Positions 41,140 through 49,353 of a stretch of DNA of 64,000 bases are shown in pieces. The notes below the pieces were generated by a model, which was not told where the DNA came from, ran no database searches, and worked only from the letters and a program-made list of their open reading frames with translations. Origin of the DNA: Acinetobacter calcoaceticus (lineage in GTDB: Bacteria; Pseudomonadota; Gammaproteobacteria; Pseudomonadales; Moraxellaceae); NCBI RefSeq assembly GCF_004345325.1, contig NZ_SLVJ01000003.1, forward strand, positions 62,001 to 126,000. The letters are read 5' to 3'. The position numbers were made by a program, and so were the translations under genes. Numbering within the stretch: the first letter of the stretch is position 1; each line of letters starts with the position of its first letter.

Positions 41140-41991
41140 ATGAAAAAAAATATTTTATTTAAATCTCTCTTTTTATCGACAACCTTATTGGTCACTGGAT
41201 TTGGTCTGGTGGGTTGTAATGATGATGACGATGAAGTTGTTGTGGTTGAACGTACAGCATCTCAAATATTGGCATCGACCCCTTGGGAAACCACCGCAGC
41301 TAAAAATGAACGTGGTGAAACTGTCGATTTAAGCAATGGCAATGTTATCAATTTTGTCGGTTATGCCAGCTTCAATGATAATGCTAAGTTTCAAATGCTG
41401 AACTTGGACGGCAGTTTTAAAATGCAGGGCAATTGGAGTGTTTCAGCTGATGGTAAAACGCGTACCATTGACGCTTTAAATGACCAGGGTGCGGTATTAT
41501 TTAGCCGTGTGGTAGATATTACCGTACTCAATGATAAAGAATTTACTTACCGTATCTTCCCAGATGCGAAAGATAAAAAAGCCTATTTTGATATTATTCA
41601 CACCCCCGTCACTCAACAAGTGATTGCCTCTGCGCTTCTTGCATCAACTGCATGGGAAACCACCGATGCTAAAAATGAACAGGGCTATTCAGTGGCCTTG
41701 AGTAATCCCAACGTGATTAACTATGTCGGATTAGCGCAGTTTAATATCGATGGCAGTTTTAGAATGGTGAATGTAGACCATACGCCTAAAATGCAGGGTA
41801 ACTGGCGTATTTCAGCCGATGGTAAAACGCGAAGCATTGATGCGTTGGATGATCAAGGTAAACTGTTATTTAGTCGTGATGTACCAATGACCGTGTTAAA
41901 TAATAAAGAGTTTACTTATCGAACTTATCCAAATGCGAATAATAAAGCGATCTATTTTGATATTATTCATACGCCGATAGACCCGTTTTAA
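41140..41991 (+). CDS. Lipoprotein with two DUF4822 domains
   Basis: 283-residue protein with a lipoprotein signal ending in LVGC (Cys26), an acidic linker (DDDDEVVVV), and two homologous domains (about residues 40-155 and 160-280). Both contain WETT-x-AKNE, NVIN-[FY]-VG, MQGNW-x-[SI]-SADGKTR-[TS]-IDAL, FSR-V and YFDIIHTP. These match DUF4822, normally a single-domain family of unknown function. The ATG at 41140 was chosen because the signal peptide starts there; an upstream in-frame GTG (41092) would add 16 residues ahead of it. A strong terminator follows. Confidence 0.85.
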   Translation: MKKNILFKSLFLSTTLLVTGFGLVGCNDDDDEVVVVERTASQILASTPWETTAAKNERGETVDLSNGNVINFVGYASFNDNAKFQMLNLDGSFKMQGNWSVSADGKTRTIDALNDQGAVLFSRVVDITVLNDKEFTYRIFPDAKDKKAYFDIIHTPVTQQVIASALLASTAWETTDAKNEQGYSVALSNPNVINYVGLAQFNIDGSFRMVNVDHTPKMQGNWRISADGKTRSIDALDDQGKLLFSRDVPMTVLNNKEFTYRTYPNANNKAIYFDIIHTPIDPF

Positions 41992-42030
41992 TCTGAGTTA
42001 TTCTTCACTCGATGTTGGATGATGTGAAGG

Positions 42031-42065
42031 GTGGGAGCAGTGGATACTGCTTCCATCTTTTTTTA
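42031..42065 (+). terminator. Intrinsic terminator after the DUF4822 gene
   Basis: GTGGGAGCAGT / ACTGCTTCCAT (one G-T pair) with a 4-base loop, followed by C and eight T. Confidence 0.85.
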
Positions 42066-42094
42066 TGCGAGATTAAAGCGCTCCCATCATCAGG

Positions 42095-42940
42095 TCAAAA
42101 AATCTCACGAAACAGCTGTACCAGTCGTGAAGCATTGCTGCGTTTCCACGCGATGGAGATATCACAACTGGCAATATCGTGCAGTTCGATGCAATGCAGA
42201 TGACGATTGATCGCTTCGGTGAGAAAGGGACTGGGCACAACCGTAAAGCCAATATGTTGTTGTACTGCATCGAGCGCCAAGGAATAGGACTCAATTTCAC
42301 ACTGGCGTTGAAAGTCAATTTTATGCAGTTCCAACCAACTTTTAAGCAAGATGTGATGCACACTGGGATTGCCATAACTAAATAAAATCTGCTGCGCTGC
42401 ATTTTGTTTAAAGGCTGCGAGAGTGTTGTAATTTGAGACCAGATACAGCGTCTCAGGAATAATCACTCTAGAGGACAAACTGGGGTGATGCACAATGCCA
42501 TCGACAAAGATCAGATCAAATTCACAAGAGAGCAGTTTTTCAAACAAGGGTACAGAGGAACAGCAGTGGATATTGATCTGTACCTCCGGATGATCTTTTA
42601 AAAACTGAATGGTTTGGTGATGGATATATTTTTCCAGCACGATATTCAGCGCACCAATATTGAGATCCCCCACCGATTGCGGTTGAGTAAACAGGTCTTG
42701 GCATTGCTTGGTCATTTCAATCAATTGTTTGGCTTTAATATAAAATGCTCGTCCTTCAGGGGTAATCGCCAGTTTACGTTGTTCACGGTTAAACAGTGTT
42801 ACCCGCATTGCATACTCCAAGTCTTTGATTCGAGATGTGATATTGGAGGGAACACAGTGCATTTTTTCAGCCGCAGCATAAATAGTGCCTTCTTCAACCA
42901 AGGCGCAGAAGATTGCCAATTGGGATAATTTGATGGGCAT
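42095..42940 (-). CDS. LysR-family transcriptional regulator
   Basis: 281 residues with an N-terminal winged HTH (KLSQLAIFCALVEEGTIYAAAEKMHCVPSNITSRIKDLE, residues 4-42) and a LysR substrate-binding domain (about 85-281). ATG at 42940 is preceded by AAAGGACG, which settles the start although the frame is open further upstream. It lies 73 bases after the ABC exporter gene on the same strand with no terminator between, so it may be transcribed with the microcin export genes. Ligand and targets unknown. Confidence 0.88.
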   Translation of the reverse strand: MPIKLSQLAIFCALVEEGTIYAAAEKMHCVPSNITSRIKDLEYAMRVTLFNREQRKLAITPEGRAFYIKAKQLIEMTKQCQDLFTQPQSVGDLNIGALNIVLEKYIHHQTIQFLKDHPEVQINIHCCSSVPLFEKLLSCEFDLIFVDGIVHHPSLSSRVIIPETLYLVSNYNTLAAFKQNAAQQILFSYGNPSVHHILLKSWLELHKIDFQRQCEIESYSLALDAVQQHIGFTVVPSPFLTEAINRHLHCIELHDIASCDISIAWKRSNASRLVQLFREIF

Positions 42941-43013
42941 CGTTCGTCCTTTATATGTCTCTTCGCGCTGACATCCAATGCTTAGGCGCTGTGTGCTCGC
43001 AAGCGCGCTACGC

Positions 43014-45119
43014 TTAACTACGCACCATTTCAAATACTCGGTCGGCACTGTCAATGGTGGATTGACGATGTGCAATAAACACTCGAGTAATATTGAGCGC
43101 CTTAATCGATTGATTAATCAGGGCTTCGTTATGCGTATCGAGATGGCTGGTGGCTTCATCCATAAACAAGATGGCAGGTCGACGATACAGGGCGCGTGCA
43201 ATGAGTAAGCGTTGTACTTGACCGCCAGAAAGGCTGCTGCCGAGTTCACTAATCAAGGTCTCAAAACCCATTGGCATATTCATGATCTCGACATCAATAT
43301 TGCAGGCTTTGGCCACCTCTAGGATACGGTCTTGGTCTTTGTCCAGATCAAAACAGGCAATATTGTCTGCCACTGAACCTGCAAATAAGCTGTCATCTTG
43401 CAGTACGCAAGCAATGACTTGGCGATATTGGGCCAGTCCTAGTTGATCAATATCACGATCGTTAAACAATAAATGCCCCTGTTGCGGCTGGATCAATCCA
43501 GTCATCAATTTGAGCAAGGTCGATTTCCCCACACCTGAAGGCCCAACTATGGCGACACTCTCACGGGGTTGGATGCGTAAGCTGAGGTTATGAATTATCG
43601 GTACTGAAAGTGCATCGTAGGCATAACTGAGGTTTTTAATTTCCAAGCTGGCCGCTTGATGCGGCTGTATCAGGGTTTGATTGTCCACCTGAGCCTCTGG
43701 TGTGGTCAGTGCAATATCGGCCAATCGTTCGTTGTGTAAGCTCAACATGCGCAGTTGTAATACCAGGTCGATCAGTTGGGTTGAGCGTTCTGCGAACTGG
43801 CCACGGTAAAGGTTAAAGGCCACAAACATCCCCAATGTTAGTTGTTGTTCGATGACCATGCTGGCACCGAGCCATAAGATCAGGATTTGATCCAGTGTGG
43901 TGAGCAGGGCATTGACCCCGCCATAGAGCATATCCAAACGTGCAATGCGGATGCCTGCATTGGTGGTGTCTATATTGAGATTCATCCAGGTTCGAGTGCG
44001 GATTGGATTCAGCCCCAAAGCTTTGACGGTACTCATGGCATACATGGTTTCCATGAAGTGCGAATTGCTCCGAGCCTCTTTGACGATCTTTTCTTCGGCG
44101 GCTTGACGATACGACCCAAACGTCAGCAGTCGCAACAGTACATAGAGCAAGGTGAAACCGAGTACCACCCAGAGCAGCCAACCAGCATAGAGATACATCA
44201 TCAGCATCAGGCCAAGGGTCATAATGCCATCCAATACGCCACTGACCAGTCCTGAGGTCAGCGTGGTACGCACAAAGTCCAGTGAATAAAAGCGTGATTG
44301 AATATCCCCTGGATTGCGCTTTTCAAAATAACCCAGTGGCAGTTGTAGCAAGTGATCAAAGAAACCATTTTTCCATTGCAGGTTTAAAAAGGTATCCATT
44401 AACAGGCCAATCCAAGCCCGAAACATGCTGATCAAGGTGCGAAATAGGGTAAAGCAAAACAGGCCTAAACAAATCAGGGTTAATAGGCCATGATCCTTGG
44501 CCAAGATCACATGATCCATCACCAATTGTGTACCCACTGGGATCAGTAGATTGATACTTTCCAAGAGCAATGACAAGGCAAATATCTTGATTAGAAAACT
44601 GCTTAAACCATCGATATTGTTGAGTAAGCTGGAAAAACTCAGCCGTTGTCGTTGTGTGGTACTGGCAAAGTGAGCATTGGGCCAGAGCTCCAAGGCCACA
44701 CCGGTAAAGTGTAGCGATAGCTCATTCAAGGTCAAACAACGGCGGCCAAATGCTGGATCATGAATGATGACTTTTTTGGCCTTTATCGCAACCAAGACCA
44801 CAAAATGATTCAGATCCCAATGCAAGATACAGGGCCGCTTTAAACAGCTGAGTTCCTCAAGCTCAAGCGACAGTGGTCGGCTATCTAGACCAATTTTATT
44901 GGCGATATGAATCAAGACCGCGAGAGTCGCGCCGTGAGAGGAGATCGCAAATTGTTGGCGTAAACTCAGCAGGTCAACATCTTTACGATAATAGCGACAA
45001 ATCATCACCAGACAGGTCAGACCGCATTCGGCTGCTTCCGTTTGTAGCAATGGTGGCACACGAGACTTGAGCCTAAAGTTGAGCTGCTGCTTGAGTTGAT
45101 CTAGCCATGCCTTATTCAT
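43014..45119 (-). CDS. C39 peptidase-containing ABC exporter (CvaB/LahT-like)
   Basis: 701-residue exporter that removes double-glycine leaders and moves the peptide across the inner membrane. The N-terminal C39 peptidase has Cys32 (AAECGLTC), His105 (LNHFVVL) and Asp121 (HDPAFG). Then come six transmembrane helices (about 160-440) and an ATPase domain with GPSGVGKST, signature LSGGQVQRLLIARAL and Walker B ILFMDEATSHLD. All key residues are intact. The start overlaps the adaptor gene by 8 bases. The leader peptide at 46603-46887 is the obvious substrate. Confidence 0.93.
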   Translation of the reverse strand: MNKAWLDQLKQQLNFRLKSRVPPLLQTEAAECGLTCLVMICRYYRKDVDLLSLRQQFAISSHGATLAVLIHIANKIGLDSRPLSLELEELSCLKRPCILHWDLNHFVVLVAIKAKKVIIHDPAFGRRCLTLNELSLHFTGVALELWPNAHFASTTQRQRLSFSSLLNNIDGLSSFLIKIFALSLLLESINLLIPVGTQLVMDHVILAKDHGLLTLICLGLFCFTLFRTLISMFRAWIGLLMDTFLNLQWKNGFFDHLLQLPLGYFEKRNPGDIQSRFYSLDFVRTTLTSGLVSGVLDGIMTLGLMLMMYLYAGWLLWVVLGFTLLYVLLRLLTFGSYRQAAEEKIVKEARSNSHFMETMYAMSTVKALGLNPIRTRTWMNLNIDTTNAGIRIARLDMLYGGVNALLTTLDQILILWLGASMVIEQQLTLGMFVAFNLYRGQFAERSTQLIDLVLQLRMLSLHNERLADIALTTPEAQVDNQTLIQPHQAASLEIKNLSYAYDALSVPIIHNLSLRIQPRESVAIVGPSGVGKSTLLKLMTGLIQPQQGHLLFNDRDIDQLGLAQYRQVIACVLQDDSLFAGSVADNIACFDLDKDQDRILEVAKACNIDVEIMNMPMGFETLISELGSSLSGGQVQRLLIARALYRRPAILFMDEATSHLDTHNEALINQSIKALNITRVFIAHRQSTIDSADRVFEMVRS

Positions 45120-46404
45120 GGGTTAGGCCTGTGACGCGATGGGAGAGCTCATACAAGGGTGCAAGGATCCATTGATAAATTGGACGTTTTTCCAGAAATA
45201 AAGTGGCATCGGTTTGCATGCCTGAGGCTAAGCGCAGTGATTGTTGTTGCCAGTGCACTTGATGCTGTGCGGGGGAAATACTGACTTTGTAATAGGCGGC
45301 TTCAGTGTTCTTTGGCGCACTGCGATAACGTGCTAACTCATGATCTGTGGCTGGGACTCTGGAGATTTGTTCGATCTTGCCAGCAAATTGACCAAATTTT
45401 TCAAAAGGAAAGGCTTGATAGCGTAAGTTAACGGCATCGCCAATTTGGATATAGGGGATGCTGTGATTGGGCAGCCACAGGATGACGCTAAACTGTTCAT
45501 GTTGTGAGGGCGAGAGTTGCAGCAAGCTATCACCTGCATTGACCATTTGCCCTTGATTGATAATCATATTTTCAACAAAGCCGGATTGTGGGGCTTTGAT
45601 CAGCATCACATGGCTGGCATTGAGATCAGTTTGTTGGCGCAGTAAATCGTTGTATTGCACTTGGTATTGCAAGATCTGGGTATTTATTTCAGTGCCACGC
45701 GTGGCAATTTCTTTTTCAAAATCTTGGATACGGATAGATTGTTCTGTCAATTGGCTATACAGGTTTTCCACTGCATTTTGCCGTTCAAAATACAGATAAC
45801 GCAGTTGATTGACTTGTTCGCGATTCACCAAGCCCTGTTTCAGATAGCGCGCATAATCATCGGCTATTTTCTGCATTTCACTGAGCCCTTTTTGGGCTGC
45901 AAAATAGCGTTGGATCGAGTGTTGGTTGGTGACTCGGGTTTTCTCCAGTTGGCTACTGAGATTGGCGAGGGTGGTGGCTTTGTTTTGTTTTAATTTTTGC
46001 ATAATGCTTTCGACATCCGCCAATTGCTTTGCCACCGCATCGAGTGCATGTTGGCTGCTATTGCCTGAGTTACTGTTACGACTGACATCGAGTTGTAACA
46101 AGGCTTGGCCTTTTTTGACGAATTGACCTGTGGTCAAATCGGTTTTGATGATGGTGCCTTGTTGTGGCGCGATGATGGTATTGGGCTGAGGTAGGGAGAC
46201 CACTTCACCGGTCACTTGAATACGCCGAGTGAATTGGGCAAAGATGATAAAACCCAATAGCAGTATGATCACAGCAACCACACTGAGCACGTAGTAATAG
46301 GTAGGAACTGCCGAGATCAGTACAGCTTGGCCTAACCAACGATTTTTCTTAGCATCAATAAAATCTTGTCTGAAAATCTTATTGGCGGAATCTTGACTGT
46401 CCAT
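45112..46404 (-). CDS. HlyD/CvaA-like membrane fusion protein
   Basis: 430-residue periplasmic adaptor of a type I exporter: short cytoplasmic N terminus, one membrane helix (about 36-58), a biotinyl/lipoyl-like half motif (SLPQPNTIIAPQQGTIIKT), a long coiled coil (about 110-250), and the closing HlyD beta-barrel (LIKAPQSGFVENMIINQGQMVNAGDSLLQL). It bridges the ABC exporter to a TolC-type channel, which is not encoded here. Confidence 0.92.
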   Translation of the reverse strand: MDSQDSANKIFRQDFIDAKKNRWLGQAVLISAVPTYYYVLSVVAVIILLLGFIIFAQFTRRIQVTGEVVSLPQPNTIIAPQQGTIIKTDLTTGQFVKKGQALLQLDVSRNSNSGNSSQHALDAVAKQLADVESIMQKLKQNKATTLANLSSQLEKTRVTNQHSIQRYFAAQKGLSEMQKIADDYARYLKQGLVNREQVNQLRYLYFERQNAVENLYSQLTEQSIRIQDFEKEIATRGTEINTQILQYQVQYNDLLRQQTDLNASHVMLIKAPQSGFVENMIINQGQMVNAGDSLLQLSPSQHEQFSVILWLPNHSIPYIQIGDAVNLRYQAFPFEKFGQFAGKIEQISRVPATDHELARYRSAPKNTEAAYYKVSISPAQHQVHWQQQSLRLASGMQTDATLFLEKRPIYQWILAPLYELSHRVTGLTHE

Positions 46405-46459
46405 AAAACATCAAAAGTTGTGCGTGACAGGAGTGTAAAATTTATATCGAGGAGTCCCT

Positions 46460-46546
46460 GTGACACTGTTGGGTTTTTTACGGGGCTTGGCGTATTTTTT
46501 GAAAGTGTTGTGGTCTATTGTTGAAAAAGCCCCAAGCATAAGTTGA
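46460..46546 (+). CDS. 28-codon hydrophobic peptide ORF in the microcin locus
   Basis: GTG start 5 bases after GAGGAG, a near-ideal ribosome binding site. The peptide starts MTLLGFLRGLAYFLK and continues with VLWSIVEKAPSIS; it would form one amphipathic or membrane helix with three positive charges. It is on the + strand between the exporter genes and the microcin gene, both on the - strand, and its 3' end overlaps the - strand terminator. Immunity proteins of class II microcins are often small membrane proteins, so this is a candidate; it could also be chance. Not recognised. Confidence 0.4.
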   Translation: MTLLGFLRGLAYFLKVLWSIVEKAPSIS

Positions 46547-46556
46547 GGCTTTTTGA
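46524..46556 (-). terminator. Terminator after the microcin gene
   Basis: On the minus strand AAAAGCCTCAA / TTGGGGCTTTTT (one G-T pair) with a T-run. It lies between the microcin gene and the adaptor gene, so export genes are reached by read-through or by a promoter of their own. Confidence 0.7.
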
Positions 46557-46602
46557 GCAGATTGAATGTAGATGGTGGCTTGAATCTTTTTAATAATGGG
46601 AA

Positions 46603-46887
46603 TTAAGCCTTAGAACCCAATAAAGAATTTGTTCCACCTTGTTTAACCGAATTCCACAGTGCTGAACTTAGGGCACCGCTGACTTCTTTACCGATTGTTA
46701 CAGCACTCTGACCAATCACTTTACCGATGCTGGTTCCGATACTTTCGAGACCCAGTTGACTACCAATTTGTCCGCCAATATATCCTCCAATTGAGCCACC
46801 AACTTGTCCAGCCGCACTAAAAAATGCATCAGAAATAATACCGGCACCTGAAACTTGTTGGATCTGTTCTAGATTTAATTCTTTCAT
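46603..46887 (-). CDS. Class II microcin/bacteriocin precursor with double-glycine-type leader
   Basis: 94-residue precursor. The first 15 residues, MKELNLEQIQQVSGA, match the double-glycine leader pattern (L at -12, I at -7, V at -4, G-A at the cut), predicting cleavage before Gly16 by the C39 peptidase encoded downstream. The mature part of about 79 residues is rich in Gly, Ser, Ile and Val, with repeated GG/GxxxG (GGSIGGYIGGQIGSQLG), suited to a membrane-inserting helix hairpin, and has a single Trp. No modification enzymes nearby. The target and the immunity protein are not identified. Confidence 0.8.
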   Translation of the reverse strand: MKELNLEQIQQVSGAGIISDAFFSAAGQVGGSIGGYIGGQIGSQLGLESIGTSIGKVIGQSAVTIGKEVSGALSSALWNSVKQGGTNSLLGSKA

Positions 46888-47197
46888 ATTTTACATCGTC
46901 TCCACATACAAAAATAATGATCAATTCGATAATCGACTTGACCGCTAAGATTGAAATTAACCTTAATTATTCCACGGTAAAAGTGATTAAAAATGCACAA
47001 AGATATTCACAAAATATGCGCTGATCGAATTAACGTTTAGACAAACAATTGCTTAGCTAGAGATCATTTTTTGTTTATATTTATTTTTCATGTCATTTGT
47101 ATATTTAATTTAGAGAAAATTTGCACTCAGTAAAAATAAAAGTGCGTTGAGGCATCCTATAATCGAAAGACAGGTTATAACTTGATCTCATGGGTTG

Positions 47198-47219
47198 CTT
47201 TGAATAGCCTAAGTCATAT
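47198..47219. repeat. 22-bp direct repeat, left copy
   Basis: Shares the core AATAGCCTAAGTCATAT and the preceding CTTT with the copy at 47944-47965; one mismatch in 22 bases. The copies are 746 bases apart in the same orientation and bracket the ASCH gene and the IS end. Confidence 0.85.
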
Positions 47220-47235
47220 CAACCCCATTTGGAAA

Positions 47236-47320
47236 TGTGTAGTGGTCAACTAAAAGTGGACACAGTTTTAAGTTTTTCCTCAGCTGCCTGAGGGTCACTC
47301 CATTATCAATCGGTTTGGTT
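47236..47320. mobile_element. Possible IS3-family end remnant
   Basis: TGTAGTGGTCAACTAAAAGT followed by GGACACAG has the look of an IS3-type terminal inverted repeat beginning with TG. No transposase frame and no second end are present, so it would be a solo end. Recognition is by memory of the pattern. Confidence 0.35.
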
Positions 47321-47435
47321 TTGCAGAACGGGTGCAATGAGAGCAATAGGTCTAAAACTTAAAGTGACGATTTGAATTCAAATTGCATATAGGTCAGATG
47401 CCTGCAATGAATAGTGGCTGGCTTAGGAGTAGACA

Positions 47436-47903
47436 CTAAGCTTGTCGGGCACCAAACACCAACTCAAATTGCTCACAGACGATTTCAAGATTGTCATCAA
47501 CAAGAATATCGGTCTCAGCAAGCACTCTAGAAAAGTATTGGAAATGTGCTTCTCGCCACCATGTTAGGCTGCGATCACCTTCACCCTCGATGTAAGCAAA
47601 ATCAGCATCCACTTCAGCGAAGCTACGAAATTCGACTGTATGAGTGCGAATAACACATACAGCACGACCTTGCCAATCGGTAATAATGGCGAAATCTCCA
47701 ACCTGAGGAATGGCATCTGCATTGAGTTTGAGTTCAGCCAATGAACTGGCCGTGGCCCGTTTTTGCCCAGCCAAAACAAGGTCGAGGCAGAGTTGAGCAT
47801 CTACCTCATTATCACAGAAATGATAGGCAATGGGCAGTGCTTCAGGTGCTTGCGGGTTGTGCATACGGTAGTCTTGCCAGAGCTGTGAGATTGTTGGGTG
47901 CAT
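47436..47903 (-). CDS. ASCH domain protein
   Basis: 155 residues of the ASCH superfamily, a PUA-like beta-barrel thought to bind RNA; some members are amidohydrolases or RNases. Family features: GQKRATASSLAEL (the K-R-A-T-S motif), VGDFAIITDWQGRAVCVIRTHTVEFRSFAEVD, EGEGDRSLTWWREAHFQYF. Full length for the family. It is bracketed by direct repeats and may be a mobile passenger. Function in this strain unknown. Confidence 0.85.
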   Translation of the reverse strand: MHPTISQLWQDYRMHNPQAPEALPIAYHFCDNEVDAQLCLDLVLAGQKRATASSLAELKLNADAIPQVGDFAIITDWQGRAVCVIRTHTVEFRSFAEVDADFAYIEGEGDRSLTWWREAHFQYFSRVLAETDILVDDNLEIVCEQFELVFGARQA

Positions 47904-47943
47904 TGAGGTGTGCCTTTTGGGTTTTGTATTATTTATACCATAA

Positions 47944-47965
47944 CTTTAAATAGCCTAAGTCATAT
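47944..47965. repeat. 22-bp direct repeat, right copy
   Basis: Right copy of the repeat at 47198-47219. Bases 47960-47965 are the last codon and stop of the secreted-protein gene that follows, so the repeat spans that gene's 3' end. Confidence 0.85.
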
Positions 47966-48460
47966 AGAAGTTTCGAGGGTAGTCGCGTTGGAGCTTTGAT
48001 CACATTTTAAAACTGCAGCGCCAATAGGCTTGATCGAGTAAATAAAAGCACCGCCGTTGGAGGATGTTGTTAAATCATTACGAACGACATAAACGTAATC
48101 GAGTTTGATCACAGCTTCACCGTGGTAGGTGCAACCAGTTTTAGGATTTTTATTCGGGATTGAAAGTGATTTCAGGAAAGCTTGTTGCTCATCCTCGATC
48201 GGATACTGGGTTGTGCCTAAAAACGTTCCTTGTGTGTCGAGCTCAGAAAACTGTATTGCCAAAATCGCTTTACCCCAATCACTGTCATAACCATAAAAAT
48301 ACTGAATATTGAGTGGTTTATTGGCGATGTAGCTATAACTGGTCGTACTCGGGTTGTAGCGATCACCCTTTTCATGCTCTTTTTCGATGAGTGTAAAAGT
48401 TTCAGCTATCGCAGCAGTATTAAAAAGCCATAATGAAATGCAACGTAGTATTTTTTTCAT
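47960..48460 (-). CDS. Secreted protein of unknown function
   Basis: 166 residues with a signal peptide (about 1-19, ending TAAIAE). The mature part has two cysteines (in TGCTYHG and VLKCDQ) that could form a disulfide, and a hydrophobic-alternating pattern typical of a beta-sandwich. I do not recognise the family. Its 3' end is inside the right copy of the 22-bp direct repeat, so the last residues may have been reshaped by an insertion. Confidence 0.6.
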   Translation of the reverse strand: MKKILRCISLWLFNTAAIAETFTLIEKEHEKGDRYNPSTTSYSYIANKPLNIQYFYGYDSDWGKAILAIQFSELDTQGTFLGTTQYPIEDEQQAFLKSLSIPNKNPKTGCTYHGEAVIKLDYVYVVRNDLTTSSNGGAFIYSIKPIGAAVLKCDQSSNATTLETSI

Positions 48461-48537
48461 GAAATTCCAGTGATTGCGCTATTTTTTCTAAATATCATTG
48501 AGCGTATATCATAAAGGAGAGCAAGCTTACTTAAAGC

Positions 48538-48562
48538 ACATGGCGGCAGCCTGCCGCCATGT
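48538..48562 (-). terminator. Perfect hairpin after hisIE
   Basis: ACATGGCGGCA / TGCCGCCATGT, 11-bp GC-rich arms and a 3-base loop, 8 bases beyond the hisIE stop. No T-run, so terminator activity is inferred from stem strength and place. Confidence 0.6.
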
Positions 48563-48570
48563 TACTGGCA

Positions 48571-49353
48571 TTACTCGCTACGACCGGCTTTTTCAACCAA
48601 ACCAGACAAGCCTTGGCGACGAGCCAATTCATTTAAAATCACTTGTGGTTCGATGTCGAAATATCCCAACATCACGATGCTATGGAACCATAGATCAGCG
48701 ACTTCATAGATCAGATCATTTTTATGATCGGCAATTTTTTCATAATGATATTCTTTGGCGGCGATGACCAATTCAACACTTTCTTCACCGACTTTCTCTA
48801 AGATTTTGTTTAAGCCCTTGTCATACAACTTGGCCACATAAGACGAATCCGGGTTAGCACCTTTACGCTCGGCCATCATCTGACCTAAATAGCTTAAGAC
48901 TTCGACTGCTTCGGCCTGAGCCGTTGAGCTTTGCATGGCGAGGGTATGTTTATTGGTCGATTTCTCAGCATAGATTTGGCTTGGATCTTTGAGTTGAGTG
49001 TCGACAATTTCCCAGCCATTCGGGGTCAGTTTGCGGTAAAAGCACGATTGACGACCGGTATGACAGGCAATGCCGCCGTGTTGTTCAATTTTTAGCACGA
49101 TAACATCGGCATCACAGTCGAGGCGGATTTCATGAACGGTCTGAAAATGGCCCGATTCTTCACCCTTGTGCCAGAGTTTTTGACGTGAGCGAGAGAAATA
49201 CACCGCTTGGTTTTTTTCTGCGGTCATTGCAAGTGCTTCACGGTTCATCCATGCAACCATTAATATGCGATCGCTTTGATGGTCTTGAGCAATTGCCGGA
49301 ACTAAACCTTGAGCGTTAAATGTGACTTCATCCAGCCATTGCAGATTGTTCAT
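48571..49353 (-). CDS. hisIE: Bifunctional histidine biosynthesis protein HisIE
   Basis: 260-residue fusion catalysing steps 2 and 3 of histidine synthesis. The N-terminal phosphoribosyl-AMP cyclohydrolase has [14 protein letters not shown] and the metal-binding [11 protein letters not shown]...[12 protein letters not shown]. The C-terminal phosphoribosyl-ATP pyrophosphatase has [19 protein letters not shown] and [16 protein letters not shown] at 49353 is preceded by GATAGG; the frame is open 27 bases further to a weaker start. It stands alone here, not in a his operon. Confidence 0.95.
   Translation of the reverse strand: MNNLQWLDEVTFNAQGLVPAIAQDHQSDRILMVAWMNREALAMTAEKNQAVYFSRSRQKLWHKGEESGHFQTVHEIRLDCDADVIVLKIEQHGGIACHTGRQSCFYRKLTPNGWEIVDTQLKDPSQIYAEKSTNKHTLAMQSSTAQAEAVEVLSYLGQMMAERKGANPDSSYVAKLYDKGLNKILEKVGEESVELVIAAKEYHYEKIADHKNDLIYEVADLWFHSIVMLGYFDIEPQVILNELARRQGLSGLVEKAGRSE

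Larger units (their letters stand above)
46888..47435. other. Spacer upstream of the microcin gene with an IS end
   Basis: About 550 bases. The half nearest the microcin gene is AT-rich and should contain its promoter. The other half holds one copy of the 22-bp direct repeat (47198-47219) and a possible IS3-type end (47236-47275). An ATG-TAA start-stop pair with a GGAG site lies 6 bases before the microcin ATG. Confidence 0.6.

Noticed and set aside
46913..46931. Fur box upstream of the microcin gene
   Set aside because: AATAATGATCAATTCGATA matches the 19-base Fur consensus at only about 11 positions; too weak in AT-rich DNA.
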